In this document: positions 54,496-64,000 of the stretch, one piece after another
How positions within the stretch are numbered: the first letter of the stretch is position 1
Layout: each line of letters starts with the position of its first letter
NCBI GenBank assembly: GCA_028829895.1
Contig: CM054184.1
Span: 54,085,701-54,149,700, forward strand
Origin: Sinotaia quadrata
Lineage: Eukaryota; Mollusca; Gastropoda; Architaenioglossa; Viviparidae
Length of the DNA stretch: 64,000 bases
Direction: 5' to 3'
Translations under genes and position numbers: made by a program
The notes under the pieces: model-generated
Told to the model about the DNA's origin: nothing
Database searches by the model: none
The model's input: the letters and a program-made list of their open reading frames with translations, nothing else

Positions 54496-54601
54496 ATGAC
54501 AAACATGGGAGTGTGTTCACAGAGACATTTTCTGTATGTAATGATATTTGTTTGTTTAGTATTTGCAAGTTTGGATGTAAAACATTTTATACAGGGGGCA
54601 G
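54496..54601 (+). CDS. TM7SF3: TM7SF3 exon 1 (signal peptide)
   Basis: Two in-frame starts (ATG at 54496 and 54505; MTNMGVCSQ) precede a hydrophobic core typical of a secretory signal. It ends in phase 1 before gtgagt. Placement rests on phase, signal peptide and position, since the family is not conserved here. Confidence 0.75.
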
Positions 54602-57600
54602 GTGAGTACTTTTTAGTTTTAGAGTGTTAAATCCGTTTCTCTCTTTAACAAATAACAATAATAAATTTTAAAAAATTATTAGCGAAGAATATTTTGCAGT
54701 TGTTTACTATAATCATTTCATAAACTGCATCTAAGACAGAAGTATGTTATTTTTTTTCTTTACATTCTTTTCTGTAAGCAAAATAAATGTCAATGATATA
54801 TGATCATAAATTACTCCCCAGATTAAATTTGTTAGGCCTACCAAAACTTATTACACATTTATAATCACTTTATTATATAATAATAACCTAATAACAGTTC
54901 AGTAAATATGTTAATAATAAATGAATATATTATCATTTTGGGTAATGAACAGTTTATTATTTAGGCTTACTTACTGTATAATATATTATATAATCATATT
55001 GATATAATTATAAATTAAAATATATCAAATGATAATAATAATGTTCTGTTAGTATGGTAATATGGTTATAATAATAATTATTAATAATAATAATAATTAT
55101 TGCTTTGACCGCTAGTAGTTTTACAATATGTAATTGAAGATTTTCTGATGATAATATTTTTTGTTTTGATTATTTTAACTTAGAACAAAATTAAACTATC
55201 AGTTTGTATTATATTTATACTAAGTAGTAGTACTATTACTCACTATTGCAGTTTTTGGATGAGGTTAGATCAGCATATGAATAGATAAATAATCAAATAA
55301 ATGGATGGATGGGGAAAATAATTGAATAGATCTTTATTTTTATTAAAAGTAAAACATTAATTAAAATACCTTTTCGCTTAAAATATTTATACTTGATAAA
55401 TGCAGGGCATTGTAAAAAATTCTCCTAAAATAAATTTATTCTGATTCTCAAAGGTTTTAACTGTATATTACAATTTTAATTTCTAAATTTATTCTGATTC
55501 TCAAATTTAATTGCATATCACTCAGTTATCACAATCTTAATTTCTAAATTTATTCTGATTCTCAAGTTTAACTGTATATTACAATTTTAATTTAATGATT
55601 TATTTGGATTCTCAAGCATAATCTATATTGTTACAATTCTAACTTCTAAATTTATTCTTATTCCCAAGCTTTAACTGTATATTACAGTTATAATTCCTAA
55701 ATTTTGTCTTGTTCCCAAATTTAATTGTATATTTATTACTCTTTTTACAGTTCTACTTTCTAAATTTATTCAAATTCTCAAACTTTAATTATATATTACA
55801 ATTCTAATTTCTAAATTTATTTTAATTCTCAGGATTTAACTGTATATTATTATTACAATTATTATTTCTAAATTATGTCCAGTTCTCAAATTTAATTGTA
55901 TATTTATTATTACAAATATTATATAATTCTAATTTCTAAATCTTTTTCTTGACATAACCTTTCAGTATCTTTCTATTCATCAGAAACCCATCAGATAAGT
56001 CCTGGTATTGCTTTTACTGTTACTGTACCCACCCAGGGTACAATTGACTTCATTTATGAAGGAATTCTATCCTCAGCTAGCTTCTTGGTCATGCAAGTTC
56101 ACACACAGTATGTACAGCTCAATCTCACAGCTGTAAAACCAGGGACAGAGCAAAGCATTGTGGGTAGTAGTGTAGGACTGGTAACTCAACTTAAGGGCAA
56201 CTCATCCACTAATGCGAGTTGGATCCTAAGTGTTGTAGAAAGCGTTAATACAACTGTCGATACAAATAACAATGTAGCTGTGTTTGTTTTGCTGCAGCAA
56301 TATGCAACCCAAGGTGAGTTTATTTGCTAACTGAATTTCTTTTTAATATGTCTAGTGATTTATTTAAATTGAAACCAACAACTTACAAACTAACGTAAGA
56401 AATACTTTTGCCCATTCACAACCAATTTACTTTTTGTAGGTTGCTTTTAGTTTAACGGCAGTGCAACTAAGACATTTATTATAATATATTTTATAAGCAT
56501 TTCTGGCTCCAGAAACCTTTCAATATAAAACCTAATGTTTAACCTGAATCTATTGAAAACTTCCTTAAAATATATTTCTAAACCTAATTTTAACTACTAG
56601 TACTACTACTATTATTTGTATTCTAGTAATACTGATTGTGAATACAGCAAATTTTATTTATAAATTCCTAAACTGTTTTTAACTAATTTAAGTGAAATAA
56701 TAATATGACCCACTTATACACCAAAATATGAAAAAGTTTACAACCCAAAATAGCTAAGTTTTTAAACTATAAAATCAACAACTATTATTTTAATTAAATA
56801 TTTTGTGTATATTTTTGTACTATGAAAATTTGTTCCATATCAATTATCATATACAATGATATAGTTTACATCAGCTTTTCTTTATCTTTTTATATTGGAG
56901 GAACCCTTGAAATAATTTTTAGGTCTTAGGAAACCCCTGCATAAAAATTACTATATCTATACGCTTATGTCTTTTCACTCATGATCTCTTGGAGAATTCC
57001 AGTTAAGAAACCCTGGTTTACACTGACATTTAATAAGCTGTATAACAATTAACATATATAGGTCATTCTCTAGACATTTAAAATATGTTGTCTTAAAGTT
57101 AAAAATAAAGCTTTGATGTGTCCTGTGTTTATATTTTATATATTTAGAATTAACATGAGAGATACCTAAGAATTAAGATAGTTGTGTGAGTCAGTGTTTA
57201 TTCATTTTGTACTTATTTTGTTTTGAGTTGAATTGCCTCTCTTTATACTTTATTTGAAATGCTTATGTTGTATTTCTATTTTCTTTAATTTTCATTGTTA
57301 TAAATAATCCAGCAAAAACTTATTTATCAAGGGTTTTTTTGGAAGTGATAATTTATTATAGCAGCATTCTACTTCTAGTAGGTAGTCCCAACCAATTTTT
57401 CACATTTGATTCAGAGTCAAACAAATGTGTTTCATAAGAGTATTAGGTAGTTCCAACCAATTTTTCACATTTGATTCAGAGTCAAACAAATGTGTTTCAT
57501 AAGAGTATTAGGTAGTTCCAACCAATTTTTCACATTTGATTCAGAGTCTAACAAATGTGTTTCATAATGGAATTAAGTAGTCCCAACCAACATTTGATTC

Positions 57601-58806
57601 AGAGTCAAACAAATGTGTTTCATAAGAGGATTAGGTAGTCCCAATCAATTTTTCACATTTGATTCAAACCTGGCTACCTTCCACTTTTAGTGAAAGAATC
57701 TCCCGCTCTTCTGCTTTCACTTTCATTTTCAATTTTTTCCCCCTATCAGTTAATGAGTTATGACAGGACGAAACACCTTGTTTGTCGTCTGCTAGGAGCT
57801 CTTCATCATACGAGTCCTTTTTTAACACTTCTGGAATCTTTATTCGTTGGCCGTTATTAATTTTAGTTGACAAAACACAATTTCGCTCGTGAAATAAACA
57901 TTTTCTTTAAATATTTTTTTATGTTTAGAAGTCAGAGTATGGTGGAATAAGCACAATTTGGTACATAACGTTCCTACTGCCCGTTCAACCAATACTGCAA
58001 TAGTCAAAGTTCGCATTTTCAAAATGGCGGCCAAGTACCGATAGTACATCACAACACCATGCCATTTTGACAATTATGAAATATTTATTTTAATAAATAA
58101 TATCCAGCTTACATGTAAGATAATGTATGCAATATTCTTCAGAAATTATCTGTCCAAAACGAGCTACTTTGACGAATTATATTGCAATGCTAGGAAGAAG
58201 ATTTGGCATTTTCAGTAACGGTATGTTTAAAACTGCATAGAGGTTCAAATAATCATTTTTCTGGAATCCGTTGTAATTATTCTTTCAAATTTATTCTTTA
58301 AAAAAGTGACAAAAGGTTTAAAACAAAAAGTCTTCGGCGATAAAGGAATGATCCTGAGTCAAATTTGTTTGATTCAATGATTGTAATCCACAGAATTGTG
58401 AACATTTACTCATATTTTTAATTTGAATCATTTCTGCTAAATAGTATAAATGTATATATATATATATGTACTTGTAAATTAGCAGTTGATATTTTGTGAT
58501 TACACTGTACACACATTATAATAGAATTTTAGAAGGCATGATAATAAATACACATACATGAAGACAAAGAAATGCATAAAACATTTTAAAAAAATAATAT
58601 CCAATTCTTAATTAACAACACATGATTATTGAAGAATGAGGTATTTTTAATAACATTTTAAATTTTACGCAGGAAGACTTTCACTGTTTTTTCCCTAGTC
58701 TAATGGGCATGCCTAAATTTAGGAAAATATAGGTGTTTTATATATTTATTTTAATTATATGTGTGTTTATGAGGTATTTGTACTTACTTTCCATTATGAA
58801 GATTAT

Positions 58807-58851
<45 letters not shown>

Positions 58852-61800
58852 AATGTAATCTATCTTTTTGACTCATTTCCAATACCAGAAGTATAATGAC
58901 ATATATGCCTTCAGTTCCCATACCAGGGGGATGTAACCAGGTGTTCCAGCTAGAAACAGATCCTAACATTCTGCTGACACCTGCAACTCATTATACCAAG
59001 GTGTGGTTTCAATGGGCTAGTGCAGGTGCTGATTTGCCTACATGTGACAGCAAGGAAAACCTCACTTATGATGTTTTTGTCATCTATGTGAAAGAAGGCG
59101 ATGACAGCATTGATGCTTTATTTGACAAGTTGTATCAGATGACCACAACACAACACATCCAACAAAATGCTGAAAAGGTGTGTATGTTTGTGTGTGTGAT
59201 TTATCTCCTCCTGTACTCTTGTTTCAGACTTTAAATAATGTGTACAAAATATCTCAGTGCTCTGTACAGTATCTCTCAGTGTTCTGTACATGTATATCTT
59301 AGTGTTCTGTACATGTATACCTTAGTGTTCTGTACATGTATATCTTAGTGCTCTATGGGTAGGCAAAATTATACATAAATATAATTGATGAATTTCTTTT
59401 AATAAAACATTTCACATCAGGGAAGTTCAGATTGTTTCAAAATTTTAAGGTGTATAATGAAACCATGTATTTTCTTATAACTGTGTTTTATATGTACAAT
59501 TGAATGTGCTGCATTCATAATTATGTTTTATATATACAATTATGTGTGCAGAATTCATAATTATATTTTACATGTATAATTGTATGTGCTGAATTCATAA
59601 TTATATTTTGTATATTTGTATATACTGCATTCATAATTATGTTTTATATATACAATTGTATGTGCAAATTCATGATTATGTTTTATATGTATAATTGTGT
59701 ATACTGCATTCATAATTATGTTTTATATGTATGATTCTATGTGTAGCATTCATAATAATGTTTTATATGCAAATTAGTATGTGTTGCATTCCTAATTATG
59801 TTTTAAATCTATAATTGTATGTACTGCAGTCATAATTATGTATTTTATGTATAATTGTTATTTGCTGTGTACACAAATATGTATATAAGAAAAAGTGATA
59901 TTACTGATTTAATAGAGATACTGATTGAAATACATTGTTTGCTATAATTGCATTTCCTGTTTAATAAATTTGCCCAAATTATATCTTCAGAAAATATCTA
60001 CCATCTATACAGTATATATGTGAGTGTGATTTTATTTTAAGTCTTTCTAGTAGTTGCTGACATTGTTCTGCACCTCCTATTTAAAATTTTGGTAGAAAAA
60101 GTTATTTACATCTGTTAATGGGGTGTTTAGATATTTCAAAATGTAGTTTATATGTTTTAATTCCCTCATTAAGTTTGATGTGTATTTATCCCTACATAGT
60201 TTGTATATTGTGTGTTTGTCCCTACATGGTTTGTATAATTTGTGTTTGTGTGTTTCTCCCTACATGATTTGTATAATTTGTGTTTGTGTATTTCTCCCTA
60301 CATGGTTTGTATAATTTGTGTTTGTGTATTTGTCCCTACATGATTTGTATAATTTGTGTTTATGTATTTGTCCCTAAATGGTTTGTATAATTTGTGTTTG
60401 ATGTGTATTTGTCCCTACCTGGTTTGTATAATTATGGAAAATTAATTTATTTGCTAACAATAGCATTATGTATCAAGTGCTGTCTTTCCAGATTTGTACC
60501 ATCAAGAATGATGGCATGCAAAAGTCTGTGGTGACTGTCACTTCTCAGCAACGACAAGGAGCTGTGTATGCTGTGGTTGTCAATAGAGCCGGTGTGAATA
60601 CTGCAGCAAGTTATGTTGCTGTGGTTACTTATGCTTGCAACCGAACATCAGGAGAATGTGCAGCTCAGTGTAAGAGTAAAAAAAAATGATGTTAATAATA
60701 TAGATTTAGGTAGGAAAGGAAATTAATTTCTTCTCAGGTTTGCATTATGCAAGATGTATGGACAAGAATTACCAGTCACCTGTAGATGATAGAAAGATTA
60801 AAGGGAGAGAATTACCTTTCAGTCATAGGTCGTACAGAGTGTAAGGTAAAAAGACTTTTAGTCATAGATCATTCAAGATGTATCTGTAATATTCAGTTGA
60901 TTCAAGATAAGGAAGATAATTATTTTAAAATCAAATTATGTCTGGGGAAAAAAAATACAGAACTGTCATGGATTTATGGATTTTAGAAAGAATAAAGGAG
61001 AGAATGAATTTTAATTTCCAATTTTAAAAAAAAGAGAGAGAAAGAAAAATTAAGCATTCAATCCTAGATTACAGAAGAAATAATGGGAGACAAAGAGCTT
61101 TCAGTCTTAAGAATTTAGAAGTTATAATGGAGATTATTAATGTCTATTTCATTATTATTATTAAAAAAAAAAAAGGGGGGGGGGGGAGAGAATGTACTTT
61201 CAGTCCTATATAACAGAAGGAATAATTGGAGAGAATGAACTTTTTTGTTTAGATTATTGAAGAGTTTAAGAGAGAGAATTATACCATTGTCCTAGACTAT
61301 AGAAAGAAAAAGGAGAGAGAATTCTGTCCTATAATATAGAAAGAATAAACTGTTTGCAGTATCGGAAGAGCATGAAATTACTGCAACAGAGGAGCGAGGG
61401 GTCGAATGAATTCTCCTCTCGGATTAGAGAAGGATTAAAGGGAGAGAATGGATTTTCATTCCATAATAAAGTAATTTATTCACACAACATTTATTCAGTT
61501 AATACTTTATTTAAAAACATAATTTTAAAAATAATTTCAGATGGTGCACTGGAACTGGTTTTAACTGTGGCGAGTGGATTTATTGGCCTGTTTCTTCTCT
61601 TTATGGGCCACAGGTTTTTCAAAGCAGGTAATTCATGACATATAAGTATGTGATTCACTAGGTCAGTAGTGCCATTTACATTGGGCTTAGATAGTCGTTT
61701 GTAACATAAGCATGTGATTCACAGAGCTGATTCATTAGTGTCACTTGCAGTAAAAACAGGTGGTTCATTGTGCTAAAAGGGTCAGTTGTAATGTAAGTAC

Positions 61801-64000
61801 AGTCACCCCTTACATAACATTATTCATTCAAGACAGGAAAAAATAAATATGGATTTAATTATTGCCTTAAACAAAGAAAATGTTTATGAGGGTTCATTGT
61901 GAACCAAGCTCACATATAATCACACTTATAATATTAGTTTTGTGAAATTTTTTGACCAATATGCCTTTGTTTTAATTCTGTTGAATTCTTATGTTTATTT
62001 ATGAACATACATTTATTTTTATATTTATTTTAATGTCTATTATGATGTTTATTTACCACAAACCTTTGTTTTAATTCTGTTGAATTCTGATGTTTATTTA
62101 CAAACATACATTTATTTTTATATTTATTTTAATGTCGATTATAATGTTTATTTACCACAAACCTTTGTTTCAATTCTGTTGAATTTTGATGTTTATTTAC
62201 CACAGACCTTTGTTTTAATTCTGTTGAATTCTGATGTTTATTTACCACAAACCTTTCTTTTAATTCTGTTGAATTCTGATGTTTATTTACCATAAACCTT
62301 TCTTTTAATGTCTAAAAATTGTTGTGGTCTTTGTTCATTACATACTTTTTTTTCATATTTGTAGAAATGATGGTGTTTGGTTTTATTGCAACCACCCTAG
62401 TATGCTTCCTTTTGCTGTCCCTGATCCACACTCTTGATGACACTGGTAAGAAAATTCATATTCATTGTTCTCTTTTGAATGTTCTCTTTTTGAGTGTTCT
62501 CTTTTGAATGTTCTCTTTTGGAGTGTTCTCTTTTGAATGTTCTCTTTGTGTTCTCATTTGAATGCTTTGTTTGAATATACTGTTTTTAATTGTTCTCTTT
62601 TTTGAATGTTGTTTTTGAATGTACTTTTTGAAATGTTTTTGATTGTTCTCTTTGTATATTCTGTTTTGAATGTTCTATGTTTTGATTGTTCAGTTCAGAG
62701 TATAAGTTGTAGGCAAATACAAACATTTTGTTTGATTTAAATAAGTGATTCTTTTGCACCAAACAGTTAAGAACTTAACTGATTCTTCATTTTGATTAAC
62801 AAATTTTCAACTTAACACAGTGGCTTCATGTTACTGAGATATCATTTTAACTATTCATTCACCAGTTGTGTTTGCTGTCTATCAGTCTTGGATGGTTTAT
62901 TTTATTAGATTATCTTGTGTAGTAATTTCCTCACTGTTTTCTTATTTTAATGCTTCTGAAAGATACTTTGAAATGCTGATAGGAGAGAACATTCATACTG
63001 AAAGACACTTAAAAATGGCTAACAAGAGAAAGCATTCATACTGAAAGACACTTTAATAAAATGCTGACAGGAGAGAATATTCATATTGAAAGACACTTTG
63101 AAATGCTGACAGGAGAGAACATTCATATTGAAAGACATTAAAATGGCTGACAAGAGAAGGAATTGATACTGAAAGAGAGTATCAGTTAATGACATCATTA
63201 GGTTATAACATAATGAATAATATAAATATAGCATGAATGGTGACATACCAAATGATGTCATGTAATCTTTATAAAATAATGACATCATACTCAGACTATT
63301 TTATTTGGATATTTCCAGTTTCTTCAAAGAAATAATTTTGACAGTTTACAAAGGCAACAGCAAAGCACTTTGTTTCAGTAATGTGAAAATCATTGTTACC
63401 TTGCATTCTTCTTGTGGTGAAGATATTGTTACCTTGCATTATTCTTGTGGTGAAAATCATTGTTACCTTGTATTCTTCTTGTGGTGAAAATCATTGTTAC
63501 CTTGTATTCTTGTGGTGAAAATCATTGTTACCTTATATTCTTGTGGTGAAAATCATTGTTACCGTGTATTGTGAAAATCATTGTAACCTTGTATTCTTCT
63601 TGTGGTGAAAATCACTGTTACCTTGTATTCTTGTGGTGAAAATCATTGTTACCTTGTATTCTTCTTGTGGTGAAAATCATTGTTACCTTGCATTCTTCTT
63701 GTGGTGAAGATATTGTTACCTTGCATTATTCTTGTGGTGAAAATCATTGTAACCTTGTATTCTTCTTGTGGTGAAAATCACTGTTACCTTGTATTCTTGT
63801 GGTGAAAATCATTGTTACCTTGTATTCTTCTTGTGGTGAAAATCATTGTTACCTTGCATTCTTCTTGTGGTGAAAATCATTGTTACCTTTATGGAAGGCT
63901 AGGTTTTGTGTAGAAGGTCTAATATTGCTGCTCACCATTTACAGTGCTTTGTTTCTATATGCATAGCTGTAGCGGCAAATTCGGTCAGCTGTCACTGGTT
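54496..64000 (+). CDS. TM7SF3: TM7SF3 (transmembrane 7 superfamily member 3), 5' half
   Basis: Multi-pass membrane protein. The human family member has a long N-terminal ectodomain and seven membrane spans; in mammals it has been linked to cell survival and stress responses. Exons: 54496-54601, 55966-56313, 58915-59177, 60492-60669, 61541-61627, 62365-62445, and perhaps 63967 to the edge. All junctions are GT-AG with agreeing phases, giving about 354 residues in the window against about 570 in human. Seen: a signal peptide (FLYVMIFVCLVFASL), many N-glycosylation sequons, PGGCNQVFQLETDPN and YDVFVIYV, paired Cys (CNRTSGEC), and the first span ending FMGHRFF, all shared with the family. The gene is cut off by the window edge. 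Confidence 0.9.
54602..55389. other. TM7SF3 intron 1, 5' part
   Basis: AT-rich, with ataataata runs. Nothing is recognised. Confidence 0.4.
55390..55945. repeat. about 60-bp AT-rich repeat, TM7SF3 intron 1
   Basis: Units of aatttctaaatttattctga then ttctcaaatttaactgtata, about 9 copies. The last partial unit lies within 30 bases of the exon 2 acceptor. Confidence 0.88.
55966..56313 (+). CDS. TM7SF3: TM7SF3 exon 2 (ectodomain)
   Basis: Encodes about 116 residues, including GIAFTVTVPTQG, FLVMQVHTQYVQLNLTAV and VAVFVLLQQY. Sequons are NLT, NSS, NAS and NTT. The fold reads as alternating beta strands. The acceptor is cataacctttcag; the donor is gtgagt at 56314, phase 1. Confidence 0.88.
56314..57375. 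other. TM7SF3 intron 2, 5' part
   Basis: Non-repetitive AT-rich DNA. No exon or element hallmark is seen. Confidence 0.4.
57376..57665. repeat. about 66-bp repeat, 4 copies, TM7SF3 intron 2
   Basis: Units of ccaaccaatttttcacattt then gattcagagtcaaacaaat. One copy lacks the tttttca segment. Confidence 0.92.
57664..58080 (-). other. minus-strand coding-like segment of unknown origin
   Basis: Two overlapping minus frames: 57873-57664 (no ATG; charged, with KIPEVLKKDSYDEELLADDK and a Lys/Glu-rich tail) and 58073-57840 (starts MSKWHGVVMYYRYLAAILK). Codon content of the first looks protein-like, and it starts where the 66-bp repeat ends. It may be mobile-element debris or an antisense gene fragment. 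I recognise no family. Confidence 0.25.
58081..58800. other. TM7SF3 intron 2, 3' part
   Basis: AT-rich DNA with no recognised feature. Confidence 0.35.
58812..58850. repeat. (TA)n microsatellite
   Basis: About 18 uninterrupted TA units about 65 bases upstream of exon 3. Confidence 0.97.
58915..59177 (+). CDS. TM7SF3: TM7SF3 exon 3
   Basis: Begins VPIPGGCNQVFQLETDPN and continues with KVWFQWASAGADLPTCD, NLTYDVFVIYVKEGDD and QHIQQNAEK, the best-conserved ectodomain block of the family. The acceptor is tatatgccttcag; it ends in phase 0 before gtgtgt. Confidence 0.93.
59245..59865. repeat. 29-bp then about 41-bp repeats, TM7SF3 intron 3
   Basis: First tcttagtgttctgtacatgt units (59260-59350), then about 10 units of ttcataattatgttttatat with gtataattgtatgtgctg. 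Confidence 0.88.
60160..60435. repeat. about 38-44-bp repeat, TM7SF3 intron 3
   Basis: Units of ccctacatggtttgtataat then ttgtgtttgtgtatttgt, 6-7 copies. Confidence 0.9.
60492..60669 (+). CDS. TM7SF3: TM7SF3 exon 4
   Basis: Encodes ICTIKNDGMQKSVVTVTS, GAVYAVVVNRAGVNTAASY and VVTYACNRTSGECAAQ. The human protein has a matching YNVIVWDPFLNTSAAY and TYAC block. The acceptor is tgctgtctttccag; the donor is gtaaga at 60670, phase 1. Confidence 0.93.
60690..61460. repeat. degenerate 38-45-bp repeat, TM7SF3 intron 4
   Basis: Units share agaaagaataaaggagagaa and tttcagtcctaga. They contain an A12G12 tract at about 61163-61186. Confidence 0.75.
61541..61627 (+). CDS. TM7SF3: TM7SF3 exon 5 (first membrane span)
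   Basis: Encodes YGALELVLTVASGFIGLFLL then FMGHRFFKA. The GHRF(F/W)K end of the first span is shared with the human protein. The acceptor is ataatttcag; the donor is gtaatt at 61628, phase 1. Confidence 0.92.
61640..62364. repeat. TM7SF3 intron 5 with about 55-60-bp repeats
   Basis: Units of gatgtttatttaccacaaac then ctttgttttaattctgttga fill 61975-62310. The 5' part holds loose gtgattcac words only. Confidence 0.85.
62365..62445 (+). CDS. TM7SF3: TM7SF3 exon 6 (second membrane span)
   Basis: Encodes EMMVFGFIATTLVCFLLLSL then IHTLDDT. This aligns with the human second span that starts ELFFIGFIIMG. The acceptor is catatttgtag; the donor is gtaaga at 62446, phase 1. Confidence 0.91.
62455..62700. 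repeat. short degenerate repeat, TM7SF3 intron 6
   Basis: Units of ttctcttttgaatg of 15-25 bp, many diverged copies. Confidence 0.8.
62950..63180. repeat. about 55-bp repeat, TM7SF3 intron 6
   Basis: Units of gaaagacactttgaaatgct then gacaggagagaacattcata, about 5 copies. Confidence 0.88.
63370..63890. repeat. 30-34-bp minisatellite, TM7SF3 intron 6
   Basis: Units of gtggtgaaaatcattgttac then cttgtattcttctt, about 16 copies. A block of several units is itself duplicated: the variant pair with gaagatattgttacc recurs at 63415 and 63705. Confidence 0.93.
63967..64000 (+). CDS. TM7SF3: possible start of TM7SF3 exon 7 (cut by window edge)
   Basis: An acceptor-like tatatgcatag ends at 63966, and the phase-1 continuation is open to the edge (AVAANSVSCHW). 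Eleven codons are too few to confirm it, and the residues do not clearly match the family. Confidence 0.3.

Overview
The window is animal nuclear DNA: AT-rich, with short GT-AG-bounded exons set in very large introns, and no operons or ribosome-binding sites. It holds two protein-coding genes, both on the + strand. The gene content (an animal-type fatty acyl-CoA reductase and a TM7SF3 orthologue), the LINE and hAT fossils and the density of minisatellites suggest an invertebrate, most likely a lophotrochozoan such as a mollusc. That placement is inference; nothing here fixes the species.

Layout. 1-5.5 kb is upstream flank made largely of tandem arrays. A probable promoter and non-coding first exon lie at about 5.52-5.70 kb. 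From 11.0 to 42.9 kb runs a complete fatty acyl-CoA reductase gene: 12 coding exons that I joined by hand, with all phases agreeing, giving 519 codons plus stop. Its introns are mostly minisatellites, each with its own monomer. They also hold an intact 198-bp hAT MITE, a 1.85-kb solo LTR and copies of a dispersed repeat of about 250 bp. From 42.9 to 54.4 kb the intergenic region has a 2.9-kb AT-rich array, further arrays, two LINE fossils and a 2.26-kb hAT element with perfect 8-bp target duplications. That element carries an unrecognised Thr/Gln-rich reading frame. From 54.5 kb to the window edge is the first half of a TM7SF3 gene (signal peptide, glycosylated ectodomain, first two membrane segments).

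The two genes have no obvious shared pathway. The reductase makes fatty alcohols from acyl-CoA (ether-lipid and wax precursors) and probably sits on the peroxisome or ER by a C-terminal anchor. TM7SF3 is a multi-pass membrane protein.

The most unusual feature is the link between minisatellites and splice sites in the reductase gene. The exon 2 acceptor, exon 4 donor, exon 9 donor, exon 12 acceptor and exon 13 acceptor each lie at the edge of a local repeat that copies, exactly or loosely, the junction sequence. The exon 13 case is a 141-bp duplication that leaves a second acceptor in frame, with an open 47-codon extension that is strongly hydrophobic. Two other intronic arrays carry runs of the perfect CRE palindrome TGACGTCA.
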